The position numbers were made by a program, and so were the translations under genes. A model generated the notes under the pieces. The model saw only the letters and a program-made list of their open reading frames with translations. It was not told the origin of the DNA and did not search any database. From Candidatus Fibrimonadaceae bacterium (GTDB lineage Bacteria > Fibrobacterota > Fibrobacteria > Fibrobacterales > Fibrobacteraceae), in assembly GCA_031281275.1 (NCBI GenBank), contig JAITFP010000059.1, positions 1 through 43,419 on the forward strand: a stretch of DNA of 43,419 nucleotides, in the 5' to 3' direction. Positions 16,292-22,791 of the stretch are shown piece after piece. Within the stretch, counting starts at the first letter, position 1, and each line of letters starts with the position of its first letter.

Positions 16292-16948
16292 ATGACCTTC
16301 GGCAATAAAACAATTTTTGGCAGAGCTTGCACCGCAAGCTCTAAAAGCAATTTAGACGATGAGGTATCAATTATCAAACGTTTCAATGCGATATACTTTA
16401 TTGGAAGATTAGTTGACAACAAAAAGAATAATGTATCGTTAGCCATAAAGACAATAAAAGATATGATAACCGTTGAAAAAGATTTAAGATTAAAATTGAT
16501 GTTATATGTTAGTGCCGTTGCACTAGAAGATTTGAGTCTGGAAGAAGAATTAATTAATATTATTGAGAAAAATAAAGAAGCAAGTAATATTATCAGAGGA
16601 TATTTTATTGCTTATTACTCTGGCAATGATTTATATAACTATAAAGAATTTAATTTTTCAGATAGTCTTGAATATAATATTTATGACGTAATTAAAACAA
16701 TATTACAGCATTTTTCATTTGAGAAACTACATTATTACTGCTTGAGACGGTTAGATTTAACACTAATTATTCATTACATTAGATTCAGAAATAGTGCAAA
16801 CCAAATAGACCAAACAAACTTCGAAAAAATAATGTCGTTCAAACATTCAAATTTTGACACAATATATCCTGATTATGCACGTAAATTGCATAATAAATTC
16901 GATGAATTTGAAAATTTTTATAAAAATATTTGTAAGTCAAAGCCTTAG
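16292..16948 (+). CDS. Protein of unknown function
   Basis: I do not recognise this 218-residue protein. It is soluble, Asn/Ile/Lys-rich and appears almost wholly helical (KNNVSLAIKTIKDMITVEKD, EDLSLEEELINIIEK, YNIYDVIKTILQHFSFEKL), without signal peptide, membrane segment or obvious catalytic motif. Lower GC than flanking housekeeping genes and position at the edge of the repeat-rich island suggest acquired DNA. Codons 11-17 (GRACTAS) are encoded by a palindrome that recurs at 36013, so a mobile repeat may have supplied the N-terminus. The start rests on the -10 box 10 bases upstream. Confidence 0.6.
   Translation: MTFGNKTIFGRACTASSKSNLDDEVSIIKRFNAIYFIGRLVDNKKNNVSLAIKTIKDMITVEKDLRLKLMLYVSAVALEDLSLEEELINIIEKNKEASNIIRGYFIAYYSGNDLYNYKEFNFSDSLEYNIYDVIKTILQHFSFEKLHYYCLRRLDLTLIIHYIRFRNSANQIDQTNFEKIMSFKHSNFDTIYPDYARKLHNKFDEFENFYKNICKSKP
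16322..16342. repeat. Palindromic repeat, GCTTGC/GCAAGC type, copy 1
   Basis: AGAGCTTGCACCGCAAGCTCT: arms AGAGCTTG and CAAGCTCT pair perfectly around a 5-base centre. It lies inside the start of the unknown gene. A near copy is found at 36013-36032 downstream of fusA, so it is dispersed rather than part of a coding motif. Confidence 0.65.
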
Positions 16949-17139
16949 ATACATTAATACTGAAATATAAAAGCATCCTAGACAACTGCTGGAACATCCC
17001 TATTGTTGCCAATACACGCCAAATAATCTACGACATAATACACGTTTTTATGGTATTCAAATATAGAAAGCACTAATTTTACTCGCTAAAATTCAGCTAA
17101 CGCACACCCAACCTGCAAAAAAAACTTATATATCCACCA

Positions 17140-17194
17140 ATCGGGAATAAATATGCCCGCAGACTTGGTAAAGCATTTATAGATGGGCGTTTTT
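17140..17194 (+). repeat. Cassette 3' module, orphan copy
   Basis: The string ATCGGGAATAAATATGCCCG and the following AGACTTGGTAAAGCATTTAT and AGATGGGCGTTTTT are nearly identical to the sequence after the stop codons of the genes at 17441 and 18500. No gene of the cassette type precedes this copy, so it probably marks a deleted cassette. Confidence 0.75.
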
Positions 17195-17248
17195 ATGTTC
17201 TTGCGGGAAAATACTGTTAATCGGGGTCATCGGGGTTCAGACAAAAGG

Positions 17249-17292
17249 AATTTTACTCACCCTGCCATTTTCACTTCGTGGGCAGGGTTCGC
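17249..17292. repeat. Dispersed hairpin repeat, ACCCTGCC type, copy 2
   Basis: ACCCTGCC at 17259-17266 pairs with GGCAGGGT at 17281-17288. The outer sequence, ATTTTACTC to GGGTTCGCC, matches copy 1 at 16210; only the loop differs (ATTTTCACTTCGTG). Confidence 0.75.
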
Positions 17293-17356
17293 CCTACGGG
17301 CTGTCCTGCGGACATTAAAAAATCTCTATTTATGCCTTTACAGGCACGAGATTTTT

Positions 17357-17440
17357 TTCTAAATTCCCTACCATTAGGGAATATTCTTTACCTACATTCC
17401 AGTCGCCCTAATGCAAACATAAAAATTAGGAGATAGCGTT
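17357..17440 (+). promoter_or_regulatory. Shared cassette leader, copy A
   Basis: TTCTAAATT gives a -10-like TAAATT at 17360-17365. Then comes a leader with CATTAGGG (17372-17379) and CCCTAATG (17406-17413), a perfect 8-bp inverted repeat with a 26-base loop, followed by TTAGGAGATAGCGTT and the ATG. The same leader precedes the genes at 18500 and 32157. Its first coding bases ATGGGCAAAAAAGA are shared too. A structured 5' UTR or operator is implied. Confidence 0.7.
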
Positions 17441-18349
17441 ATGGGCAAAAAAGAGACCAAAATTGCGTTCAATACGAACGCTCTAACATTAACCACAGAC
17501 AAAATAGAAGCCCGAATTTTTACCATTCGGGGCTTGCAGGTTATGCTAGATAGGGATTTAGCGGAGTTATATGGAGTGGAAACTCGTAATGTAAATCAAG
17601 CGGTTAAAAGAAACATTGAAAGATTTCCACCGTCATTTATGTTTCAGTTAAATGATTTGGAGTTTGGTGACAACTTGAAATCACAATCTGTGATTTCAAG
17701 TTCGCATGGGGGTATAAGAAAAATGCCATACGTATTCACCGAACAAGGTGTTTCCATGCTTTCTGCTGTGCTTCGTAGCCCTACTGCTATTGCTGTAAGT
17801 ATTAGAATAATGGAAACTTTTGTGGCTATGCGAAAAATTATAACTCAAAGCAGCGGCATAATTCAACGAATAGAAAGCGTAGAGCAAAAACAAGTTGAAA
17901 CCGATAAAAAGATAGACAAAATTTTTAACGCTTTAGAAAGCAAGGAAACTGTTCCAAAATGCGGAGTATTTTTTGACGGACAAATTTTTGATGCTTATGT
18001 TTTGGCGAATAAAATCATTAAATCAGCAAAGAATTCCATAATTTTGATTGATAATTATATAGATGAATCTGTTTTGACAATGTTAGGTAAAAAATCCAAA
18101 AATGTAAAAGTTACTTTACTTACAAAAAACATATCAAAACAATTAAATTTAGATGTGGAAAAATTCAATCAGCAGTACCAGAACATAGAAGTAAATGCTT
18201 TCAACCTTAGTCACGATAGATTTTTGATTATAGATAACAAAGATATTTATCATTTGGGAGCAAGTTTGAAAGATTTGGGTAAAAAATGGTTTGCTTTTTC
18301 TAAAATGGAAAACGAAGGATTATCTTTGTTGGAAAAGATTAGGGCATAA
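17441..18349 (+). CDS. ORF6N-domain protein with PLD-like C-terminal domain, copy A
   Basis: 302 residues. Residues 24-131 form an ORF6N domain (IFTIRGLQVMLDRDLAELYG, VNQAVKRNIERFPPSFMFQL, VFTEQGVSMLSAVL), a phage-derived DNA-binding module related to KilA-N and BRO. A coiled coil (IIQRIESVEQKQVETDKKID) leads to a phospholipase-D-like domain at about 175-285: SAKNSIILIDNYID, then HDRFLIID (H258, R260, D265), where Lys of the HxK motif is Arg, and HLGASLKDLGKK. Only one such half-motif exists, so an active enzyme would need a dimer. The copy at 31252 is nearly identical outside residues 45-135. Leader and 3' module are shared with neighbours. Function is unknown; such genes are common in mobile DNA. 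Confidence 0.85.
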   Translation: MGKKETKIAFNTNALTLTTDKIEARIFTIRGLQVMLDRDLAELYGVETRNVNQAVKRNIERFPPSFMFQLNDLEFGDNLKSQSVISSSHGGIRKMPYVFTEQGVSMLSAVLRSPTAIAVSIRIMETFVAMRKIITQSSGIIQRIESVEQKQVETDKKIDKIFNALESKETVPKCGVFFDGQIFDAYVLANKIIKSAKNSIILIDNYIDESVLTMLGKKSKNVKVTLLTKNISKQLNLDVEKFNQQYQNIEVNAFNLSHDRFLIIDNKDIYHLGASLKDLGKKWFAFSKMENEGLSLLEKIRA

Positions 18350-18412
18350 ATACAAAATCGGGAATAAGTATGCCCGCAGACTTGGTAGAGCATTTATAGA
18401 TGGGCGTTTTTT
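18342..18412 (+). repeat. Cassette 3' module, copy A
   Basis: Begins GGGCATAAATAC and contains the TAA stop of the ORF6N-PLD gene, then ATCGGGAATAAGTATGCCCG, AGACTTGGTAGAGCATTTAT and AGATGGGCGTTTTTT. CGGG/CCCG and GCCC/GGGC could form weak stems and the T run might help termination. Matches the copies at 17140 and 19455. Confidence 0.75.
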
Positions 18413-18415
18413 CAT

Positions 18416-18499
18416 TTTTCTACATTCCCACCATTAGGGAATATTCTTTACCTACTTTCCAGTCGCCCTAATACAAACTTCAAATTTGGAGATAGCGTT
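18416..18499 (+). promoter_or_regulatory. Shared cassette leader, copy B
   Basis: TTTTTCTACATT gives TACATT at 18421-18426; CATTAGGG (18432-18439) pairs with CCCTAATA (18466-18473), one pair fewer than copy A. TTTGGAGATAGCGTT precedes the ATG. The block GAATATTCTTTACCTAC between the arms is conserved with copy A, although the gene driven is unrelated in sequence. Confidence 0.7.
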
Positions 18500-19456
18500 A
18501 TGGGCAAAAAAGAAATGCAGGCAACTCAGCAAGAAATAGTAATCTATAATGGGAAAAATGGTGAAGTAAAGTTAAATGCCGACTTCCGTAATGAAACGGT
18601 TTGGGCAACTCACAAACAAATTGCCGATATTTTTGGCATTGAACGCTCTGGCATAACCAAGCATATAAATAAAATCATATCTAGTGGCGAAATAGACAAA
18701 AAAAGCAATGTGCAATTTTTGCACATTCCAAATTCTGATAAACCAGTTGCGTTTTATAGTTTGGATATTATTTTATCTGTTGGTTACAGAGTAAATTCTA
18801 GAAAAGCTATAGAATTCCGTAAATGGGCAAATTCCGTACTAAAAGAATATTTATTGAAGGGTGTGATAATAAACCAATCTCGTCTAGACCAACTAAACAA
18901 AACAATAGAAATAATATCCCGTTCTTGTATTCCTGAAATCTCTGGCATAGCAAGCGTACTACAAGATTATACAAAAGGTTTAGATTTGCTGGACAGTTAC
19001 GACCATCAAGAATTTTCCAAACCTAAAAGCAAAAATAAAGGCAAGTGGAGGCTCATTTACAAAGAAGCTCGTAAATTTATTGACTCAATGAAATTCGGCA
19101 AAGAAAGTTCTCTATTCGGACGAGAAAAAGACGACTCATTTAAAAGTTCATTGGGAACGATTTACCAAACTTTTGATGGAAAAGAACTTTATCCTAGCAT
19201 ACAGGAAAAAGCAGCAAATTTGCTTTATTTAGTCGTGAAAAATCATTCCTTTACAGACGGAAACAAAAGAATAGCGGCTGCATTATTCGTATATTTTTTA
19301 CATAAGAACAAAGCTTTAAAAAATAAAAACGAACAATTATTAATAGACAACAATGCTCTAGCAGCTACTACTTTAATGATTGCTTTATCAAAGCCTCAAG
19401 AAAAAGAGATTATGTGCAATTTAGTAATGAATTTTATATGCTCTACCTATTCTTAG
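18500..19456 (+). CDS. RhuM-family protein with C-terminal Fic/Doc domain
   Basis: 318 residues. Residues 10-130 match the RhuM family (WATHKQIADIFGIERSGITK, FYSLDIILSVGYRVNSRKAIEFRKWANSVLKEYL-type pattern), a winged-helix-like DNA-binding region found in mobile elements and named after a Salmonella pathogenicity-island gene. Residues 185-315 form a Fic/Doc domain with HSFTDGNKRIAA at 249-260; the canonical motif is HPFxDGNKR, so His249 and the phosphate-binding Asp-Gly-Asn-Lys-Arg are present while Pro is Ser. Fic enzymes transfer AMP, other nucleotides or phosphate to proteins. A separate antitoxin is not seen. It shares MGKKE, leader and 3' module with ORF6N-PLD copy A just upstream. Confidence 0.87.
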   Translation: MGKKEMQATQQEIVIYNGKNGEVKLNADFRNETVWATHKQIADIFGIERSGITKHINKIISSGEIDKKSNVQFLHIPNSDKPVAFYSLDIILSVGYRVNSRKAIEFRKWANSVLKEYLLKGVIINQSRLDQLNKTIEIISRSCIPEISGIASVLQDYTKGLDLLDSYDHQEFSKPKSKNKGKWRLIYKEARKFIDSMKFGKESSLFGREKDDSFKSSLGTIYQTFDGKELYPSIQEKAANLLYLVVKNHSFTDGNKRIAAALFVYFLHKNKALKNKNEQLLIDNNALAATTLMIALSKPQEKEIMCNLVMNFICSTYS

Positions 19457-19523
19457 GACATAAATACGAAATCGGGAATAAGTATGCCCGCAGACTTGGT
19501 AAAGCATTTATAGATGGGCGTTT
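19455..19523 (+). repeat. Cassette 3' module, copy B
   Basis: Starts AGGACATAAATACGAAATCG, overlapping the TAG stop of the RhuM-Fic gene, and continues to AGATGGGCG as in copies A and 17140. The open frame reads GHKYEIGNKYARRLGKAF, out of phase with the gene, so conservation is at the DNA level or reflects an older gene end. Confidence 0.75.
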
Positions 19524-19567
19524 ATTACTATTCTGGTAAAACATAAAAGAAACAATTTTGTATTTTC

Positions 19568-19592
19568 TATATTTACTGATGTTTATTGGAGG
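19568..19592 (+). promoter_or_regulatory. -10 box and ribosome binding site of the vapB-like gene
   Basis: TATATT at 19568-19573 and TTGGAGG at 19586-19592, with the ATG at 19602. The 28-base spacing and strong ribosome binding site mark a normal leader. Confidence 0.5.
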
Positions 19593-19601
19593 TATTAAAA
19601 A

Positions 19602-19766
19602 ATGTCTACAGCAGTAGCAACAAGTTTAAAAACGAGCAAATTTTCCAGAAAACTTGCTGGTGGCGGTAAAATACGCCGTTTCAGAAAAAATTGGAAAGAA
19701 CAGCTAGCTGCTTATTTTGGCAAAGTGGATTTGGATATTGACCTTAAAGCTACAAGGTCTAGATAA
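19602..19766 (+). CDS. Small VapB-like antitoxin
   Basis: A 54-residue basic protein reading MSTAVATSLKTSKFSRKLAG, then GGKIRRFRKNWKEQL and ending in DLDIDLKATRSR. The C-terminal pattern, a Trp-Lys helix followed by an acidic strand and RSR, resembles the toxin-binding tails of VapB-type antitoxins; the N-terminal DNA-binding part is not recognisable. The TAA overlaps the ATG of the next gene (TAATG), the usual antitoxin-toxin coupling. The call depends on that PIN-like neighbour. Confidence 0.6.
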   Translation: MSTAVATSLKTSKFSRKLAGGGKIRRFRKNWKEQLAAYFGKVDLDIDLKATRSR

Positions 19767-20065
19767 TGAATGAACATAAATCTTACGTTTTAATAGAATT
19801 ATTACCATCTATGAGAGTAAAAAAGGAAGAAAACCTAATAAAACTTATGAGACAAGTACGAAAATTCGATATGGAAATAGACTGGCAGCAATTGAGAAAC
19901 ATTCAATCTATAAATTTGCAGAACGGAAATAACAAAGTTCCTCTTGCTGACATTATGATAGCCCAAAACTGTATTCAAAATGATTTAAAACTTTTAACGA
20001 CAGATAAACATTTTATGAAAATGGCAGAATATTTGCCTTTACAAATTTTTGATGGTATGCGTTAA
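19766..20065 (+). CDS. VapC-like PIN-domain toxin, N-terminally truncated
   Basis: 99 residues. The C-terminal half is clearly PIN: VPLADIMIAQNCIQNDLKLL holds the third acidic residue, TTDKHF the fourth, and MAEYLPLQIF is the usual last strand. VLIELLPSMR near the N-terminus carries the Glu of the second acidic position. The first strand with the catalytic Asp (IDTSxW in most VapC) is missing, so about 40 residues have been lost and the protein should lack RNase activity. Coupling with the small upstream gene is intact, so this looks like a recently decayed vapBC pair. Type is listed as CDS because the frame is open. Confidence 0.7.
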   Translation: MNEHKSYVLIELLPSMRVKKEENLIKLMRQVRKFDMEIDWQQLRNIQSINLQNGNNKVPLADIMIAQNCIQNDLKLLTTDKHFMKMAEYLPLQIFDGMR

Positions 20066-20073
20066 GATTCTCA

Positions 20074-20130
20074 GGGCATAAATACGCAATCGGGCAAATC
20101 TCAAAAATCGGGGGCATCTGGGTTCTGACA
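20074..20130 (+). repeat. Cassette 3' module, variant copy
   Basis: GGGCATAAATACGCAATCGG, as at the ends of the ORF6N-PLD genes, but then passing into CAAATCTCAAAAATCGGGGG and CATCTGGGTTCTGACA. The second part matches 17218-17246 and, on the other strand, 31221-31248. Here it follows the VapC remnant and abuts the KilA-N remnant. Confidence 0.7.
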
Positions 20131-20503
20131 AAATGCGAACCTCGTGCGTTTGTGTACGGTTGTAGGTGTTCGTTTGCAATTACTCTTTTTAAGTAATTTC
20201 ATACTACGATTGCCCAATAAAGATTTCATTTGCAAAATGGCAACGCCATTCAACTGCTTTATCCTTTCTTGTGAAGACATATTTTGCCGAATTAAGAGAG
20301 CATTTATGCTCTCCATATTTGACAAAACAACAAGCTGCTCCAAAGTCGCATTATCTCTTATATTGCCATTCGCTTGGGGATTTTCTTTTCCCCAATTTAA
20401 CAACTATGCCTTTTGCGTTTGTTTTTTCAATCCATTGCCCTGGACTTAAAACAAAACTTGGCAAACCTGCCTGCATTTTAAAGTGGTCAAATTCCACCAC
20501 TTT
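20101..20503 (-). pseudogene. KilA-N domain gene remnant, internal deletion and frameshift
   Basis: Reading the minus strand from 20503, one frame gives EFDHFKMQAGLPSFVLSPGQ and WIEKTNAKGIVVK, the N-terminal part of a KilA-N domain. Close to 20390 it passes, in another frame, into WGKENPQANGNIRDNATLEQ and LVVLSNMESINALLI, the conserved C-terminal region of the same family (normally separated by about 130 residues containing the ALFG/TA-WR region). So an internal deletion joined both ends out of frame. KilA-N is a phage and large-DNA-virus DNA-binding module. The remnant ends at the exbB-like promoter. Confidence 0.8.
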
Positions 20504-20512
20504 TTCTATATT
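20481..20512 (+). promoter_or_regulatory. Promoter with inverted repeat before the ExbB-like gene
   Basis: TATATT lies at 20507-20512, 11 bases before the ATG. Upstream, AAGTGGT (20481-20487) and ACCACTT (about 20496-20502) form a 7-bp inverted repeat across the -35 region, which could be an operator. The same bases also encode the start of the KilA-N remnant on the other strand, so the symmetry may be accidental. Confidence 0.4.
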
Positions 20513-20523
20513 ATCCTCTACAA

Positions 20524-21945
20524 ATGCCAACCATACTATTCCTATTTCTAGCAGCCAGCTTGCTTTTTGCTCAAAGAACTCCGGCAGACATTGTTGCCGC
20601 CCAGCAACAGCGTACTCTTGATTCCATAAAGCTGGAAATAGAAGCTCTTAAAAAAGTTCGAATGGAAAAAGCAAATCAATTGGAAAAAGCAGAAGCGGCT
20701 CGTTGGCAGAAACGTTATATACAAAATCAGGAAAATACAGAATACCAAAATGAAACACGGCTTTTAGAGGGGCAATACTCGAAAGTTTCTGATAATATGT
20801 CACGTGCGGCGGCGGAACTCGGTGCGCTTCGCAATTTAGCTTTGGAACAAAAAGAAAAAGCAACAGCAACGAAAAATGCCTTGGATAATTTCAATTTACA
20901 GGTTAAACAGGCAATAGATAAAAACATTGACGAAATTCCACAAGACTTTCCTGCTAAATTAGAAGAACGCCTGCTGAATTTTGCAAACAATCCTCAAGAT
21001 ATTAAAACCTATTTTCAAGACAGGCTGGGCAGGCTTAAACTGACGGAATCACAGGAACTCTCACTAAAAGATTCTTATCGTTTGAGGCTCGGAACCGTGT
21101 TTTTTGCAGATGCGGATTTGCAAAAAAATGATGTTAAAGCTGTTATGCGAACAGGAACGCTTTCTGGCAAAGTTTTTGAATGGCGTTCTGCATTTTCAAA
21201 AGAATTTTCCGCAGATATTAAACAAAGCGTTTTAAGTGCGCAGCAAAAAGCGGATTCCGCTTGGATTCCAATAGATGTTCTGCAAACAAAAGCAGTTATG
21301 GGGGCAAGCACAAATTCTGTTGAGCAAACATACTCGCAAAAATTTTTATCTTGGTTCAAAGCTGGAGGGCTTGTGATGTACCCTCTTGCGCTGGTTGCTT
21401 TGGCAGCTTTGCTCATAGCCTTGGAACGCCTGTTTGTACTTGGGCACAGAGGGCATATTTCAAGAACATTCACACGCAAACTTCAAGAGCTAATAAAAAG
21501 CAACCATATTGAAGAGGCTAAATCCTTGTGCAAAAAACAAAAGACCAGCCTTGGAAAAATTTTAGCGGCAATAGTTGAAAACGCTTCAAACTCAAAATCC
21601 GAAGCGCAAAAGTCATTGCAGAGAATAATGCTCACCGAGCAATCTAAATTGGAAAAAAGAATGGGCTTTTTGGCTGCACTTGGCACGGTGGCTCCTTTAC
21701 TCGGTCTTTTGGGTACCGTTACTGGAATGATTTTGCTGTTTCAAGTTATAACCCAAGTTGGCACAAACGATGCCAGAATTTTGGCAGGTGGAATTTCTGA
21801 AGCCCTAATAACAACAGAAACTGGCTTGATAATCGCAATTCCAATTATGCTGTTCCACGGCAAACTTAGCGAAACACTTGATTACATAACAACAGAAATA
21901 AGAATCCAAAGCCTTGCGGTTTTGAATTTATTGTGGAAAGACTAG
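20524..21945 (+). CDS. MotA/TolQ/ExbB-family proton channel with long periplasmic N-terminus
   Basis: 473 residues, twice the length of classic ExbB. A signal peptide (FLFLAASLLFA) is followed by a 250-residue extension: coiled coil at about 25-130 (LEIEALKKVRMEKANQLEKA), then a mixed region. From about 280 comes the conserved channel: first helix in YPLALVALAALLIALERLF, then GFLAALGTVAPLLGLLGTVTGMI with the channel-lining Thr/Gly pattern, and EALITTETGLIIAIPIMLF as third helix. This design matches TonB-associated TtpC-type proteins that couple proton flow to outer-membrane work. No ExbD or TonB follows: the next gene, hslO, is convergent and overlaps it by 18 bases. Confidence 0.88.
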   Translation: MPTILFLFLAASLLFAQRTPADIVAAQQQRTLDSIKLEIEALKKVRMEKANQLEKAEAARWQKRYIQNQENTEYQNETRLLEGQYSKVSDNMSRAAAELGALRNLALEQKEKATATKNALDNFNLQVKQAIDKNIDEIPQDFPAKLEERLLNFANNPQDIKTYFQDRLGRLKLTESQELSLKDSYRLRLGTVFFADADLQKNDVKAVMRTGTLSGKVFEWRSAFSKEFSADIKQSVLSAQQKADSAWIPIDVLQTKAVMGASTNSVEQTYSQKFLSWFKAGGLVMYPLALVALAALLIALERLFVLGHRGHISRTFTRKLQELIKSNHIEEAKSLCKKQKTSLGKILAAIVENASNSKSEAQKSLQRIMLTEQSKLEKRMGFLAALGTVAPLLGLLGTVTGMILLFQVITQVGTNDARILAGGISEALITTETGLIIAIPIMLFHGKLSETLDYITTEIRIQSLAVLNLLWKD

Positions 21946-22785
21946 TTCGTTTGGCGCTACGGAGTAGTGAGTTCTACAAAAGTCGCAAACTACATCTAAA
22001 ACCTCGTTCTTTTGTTTTATGTCTCTTATTTCACATTCGTGCAAACCCGATAGGCTTGTCATAACCTTTTCACGGCTGCACGGGCAATAAGCCTGCGGAA
22101 CAATTTCTTTAACTATTTCTATATCATAAGGACCACGCAATTCGTCTGCCAAATCTTCTATTTTATACTCGTTGCCATTGTAAAAATTTTTCAAATTTGG
22201 CAAGTTACGAATAACGGCATCCATAATTTCCAAGTCTTTTGTTTTTGCATCTGGATATGCCTCCACTAAAAAACCTGCTGCAAAATTCAGTTTGCCAGAA
22301 TCTTCTTTGGAAAATTCCGCCAAAATTCCAGCTGCGCTTTTTGTTTGCTCCGATTGATGCAAATAGGCGGTTAAATTAACGCCCATTTGTGTGCTTGGTG
22401 CTTCCACTATGCTTTCTTTTACCCTTTGTGCTTTTTCGTTGAGTTGAATAACGCTTAATTTTTGTGGGGTTATCAACGGTTCATCTGCCCCAATTCTCTG
22501 CAAATCGCTTTGAGGAATCATAGCCCGAATAAGCCCTTGCGGTGTGGAATCTGCTTGCGCAAAACGCAAGTCGCCATCCATATCCACACGCAAACTCACG
22601 GTACCAGGGAATTTTAACCCGCTGGAAAGCAAAAGCGAGGCAATGGATATCTCTGCCATAAATTGCAAAGCATAGTTTTTTGCATTGTGTTTAGAACCAA
22701 TTTCATTCATCGCATCTTTTATTGAAACTAACACAAATCTCAGTGGAGCCTGTTTTCCTGTTGCTCTTATTATTATATCGGACAT
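21928..22785 (-). CDS. hslO: Redox-regulated chaperone Hsp33
   Basis: Hsp33 holds unfolding proteins under oxidative stress after disulfide formation releases zinc. The 285-residue protein has the N-terminal core (MAEISIASLLLSSGLKFPGT, FAAGFLVEAYPDA) and the C-terminal redox switch with C234-x-C236 in YCPCSREK and C267-x-x-C270 in CDFCRTHY, the four zinc ligands. A further Cys at about 251 (LHECEI) is extra. A TACTTT box stands 6 bases before the ATG. It is divergent from coaBC and convergent with the ExbB-like gene. Confidence 0.96.
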   Translation of the reverse strand: MSDIIIRATGKQAPLRFVLVSIKDAMNEIGSKHNAKNYALQFMAEISIASLLLSSGLKFPGTVSLRVDMDGDLRFAQADSTPQGLIRAMIPQSDLQRIGADEPLITPQKLSVIQLNEKAQRVKESIVEAPSTQMGVNLTAYLHQSEQTKSAAGILAEFSKEDSGKLNFAAGFLVEAYPDAKTKDLEIMDAVIRNLPNLKNFYNGNEYKIEDLADELRGPYDIEIVKEIVPQAYCPCSREKVMTSLSGLHECEIRDIKQKNEVLDVVCDFCRTHYSVAPNELVFPQ

Positions 22786-22791
22786 TTTTAA

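Larger units (their letters stand above)
16949..17356. other. Gene-free stretch of repeats
   Basis: No convincing gene. It holds a copy of the cassette 3' module (17140-17194), a short piece at 17218-17246 (CGGGGTCATCGGGGTTCAGACA, seen again near 20110 and 31225 as variants) and the second ACCCTGCC hairpin (17249-17292). The frame through 17140-17220 stays open to a TAA and reads GNKYARRLGKAFIDGRFY in its middle, so it may be the last codons of a lost gene. A further imperfect hairpin (TGCCTTTACAGGCA, 17334-17347) precedes the ORF6N leader. Confidence 0.55.

Noticed and set aside
16180-16446. 88-codon minus-strand frame over the hairpin repeat
   Set aside because: It covers the ACCCTGCC repeat, the -10 box of the next gene and its start; no homology seen.
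17140-19523. Integron-type attC cassette array
   Set aside because: The repeated 3' modules lack the RYYYAAC/GTTRRRY core and no integrase is seen; each gene also has its own promoter, unlike integron cassettes.
20481-20502. Certain operator for the ExbB-like gene
   Set aside because: The 7-bp inverted repeat could be chance, since the same bases belong to the KilA-N remnant; kept only as a weak regulatory note.
16949-20523. Prophage
   Set aside because: KilA-N, ORF6N and RhuM are phage-type domains, but there are no structural, packaging, lysis or integrase genes.
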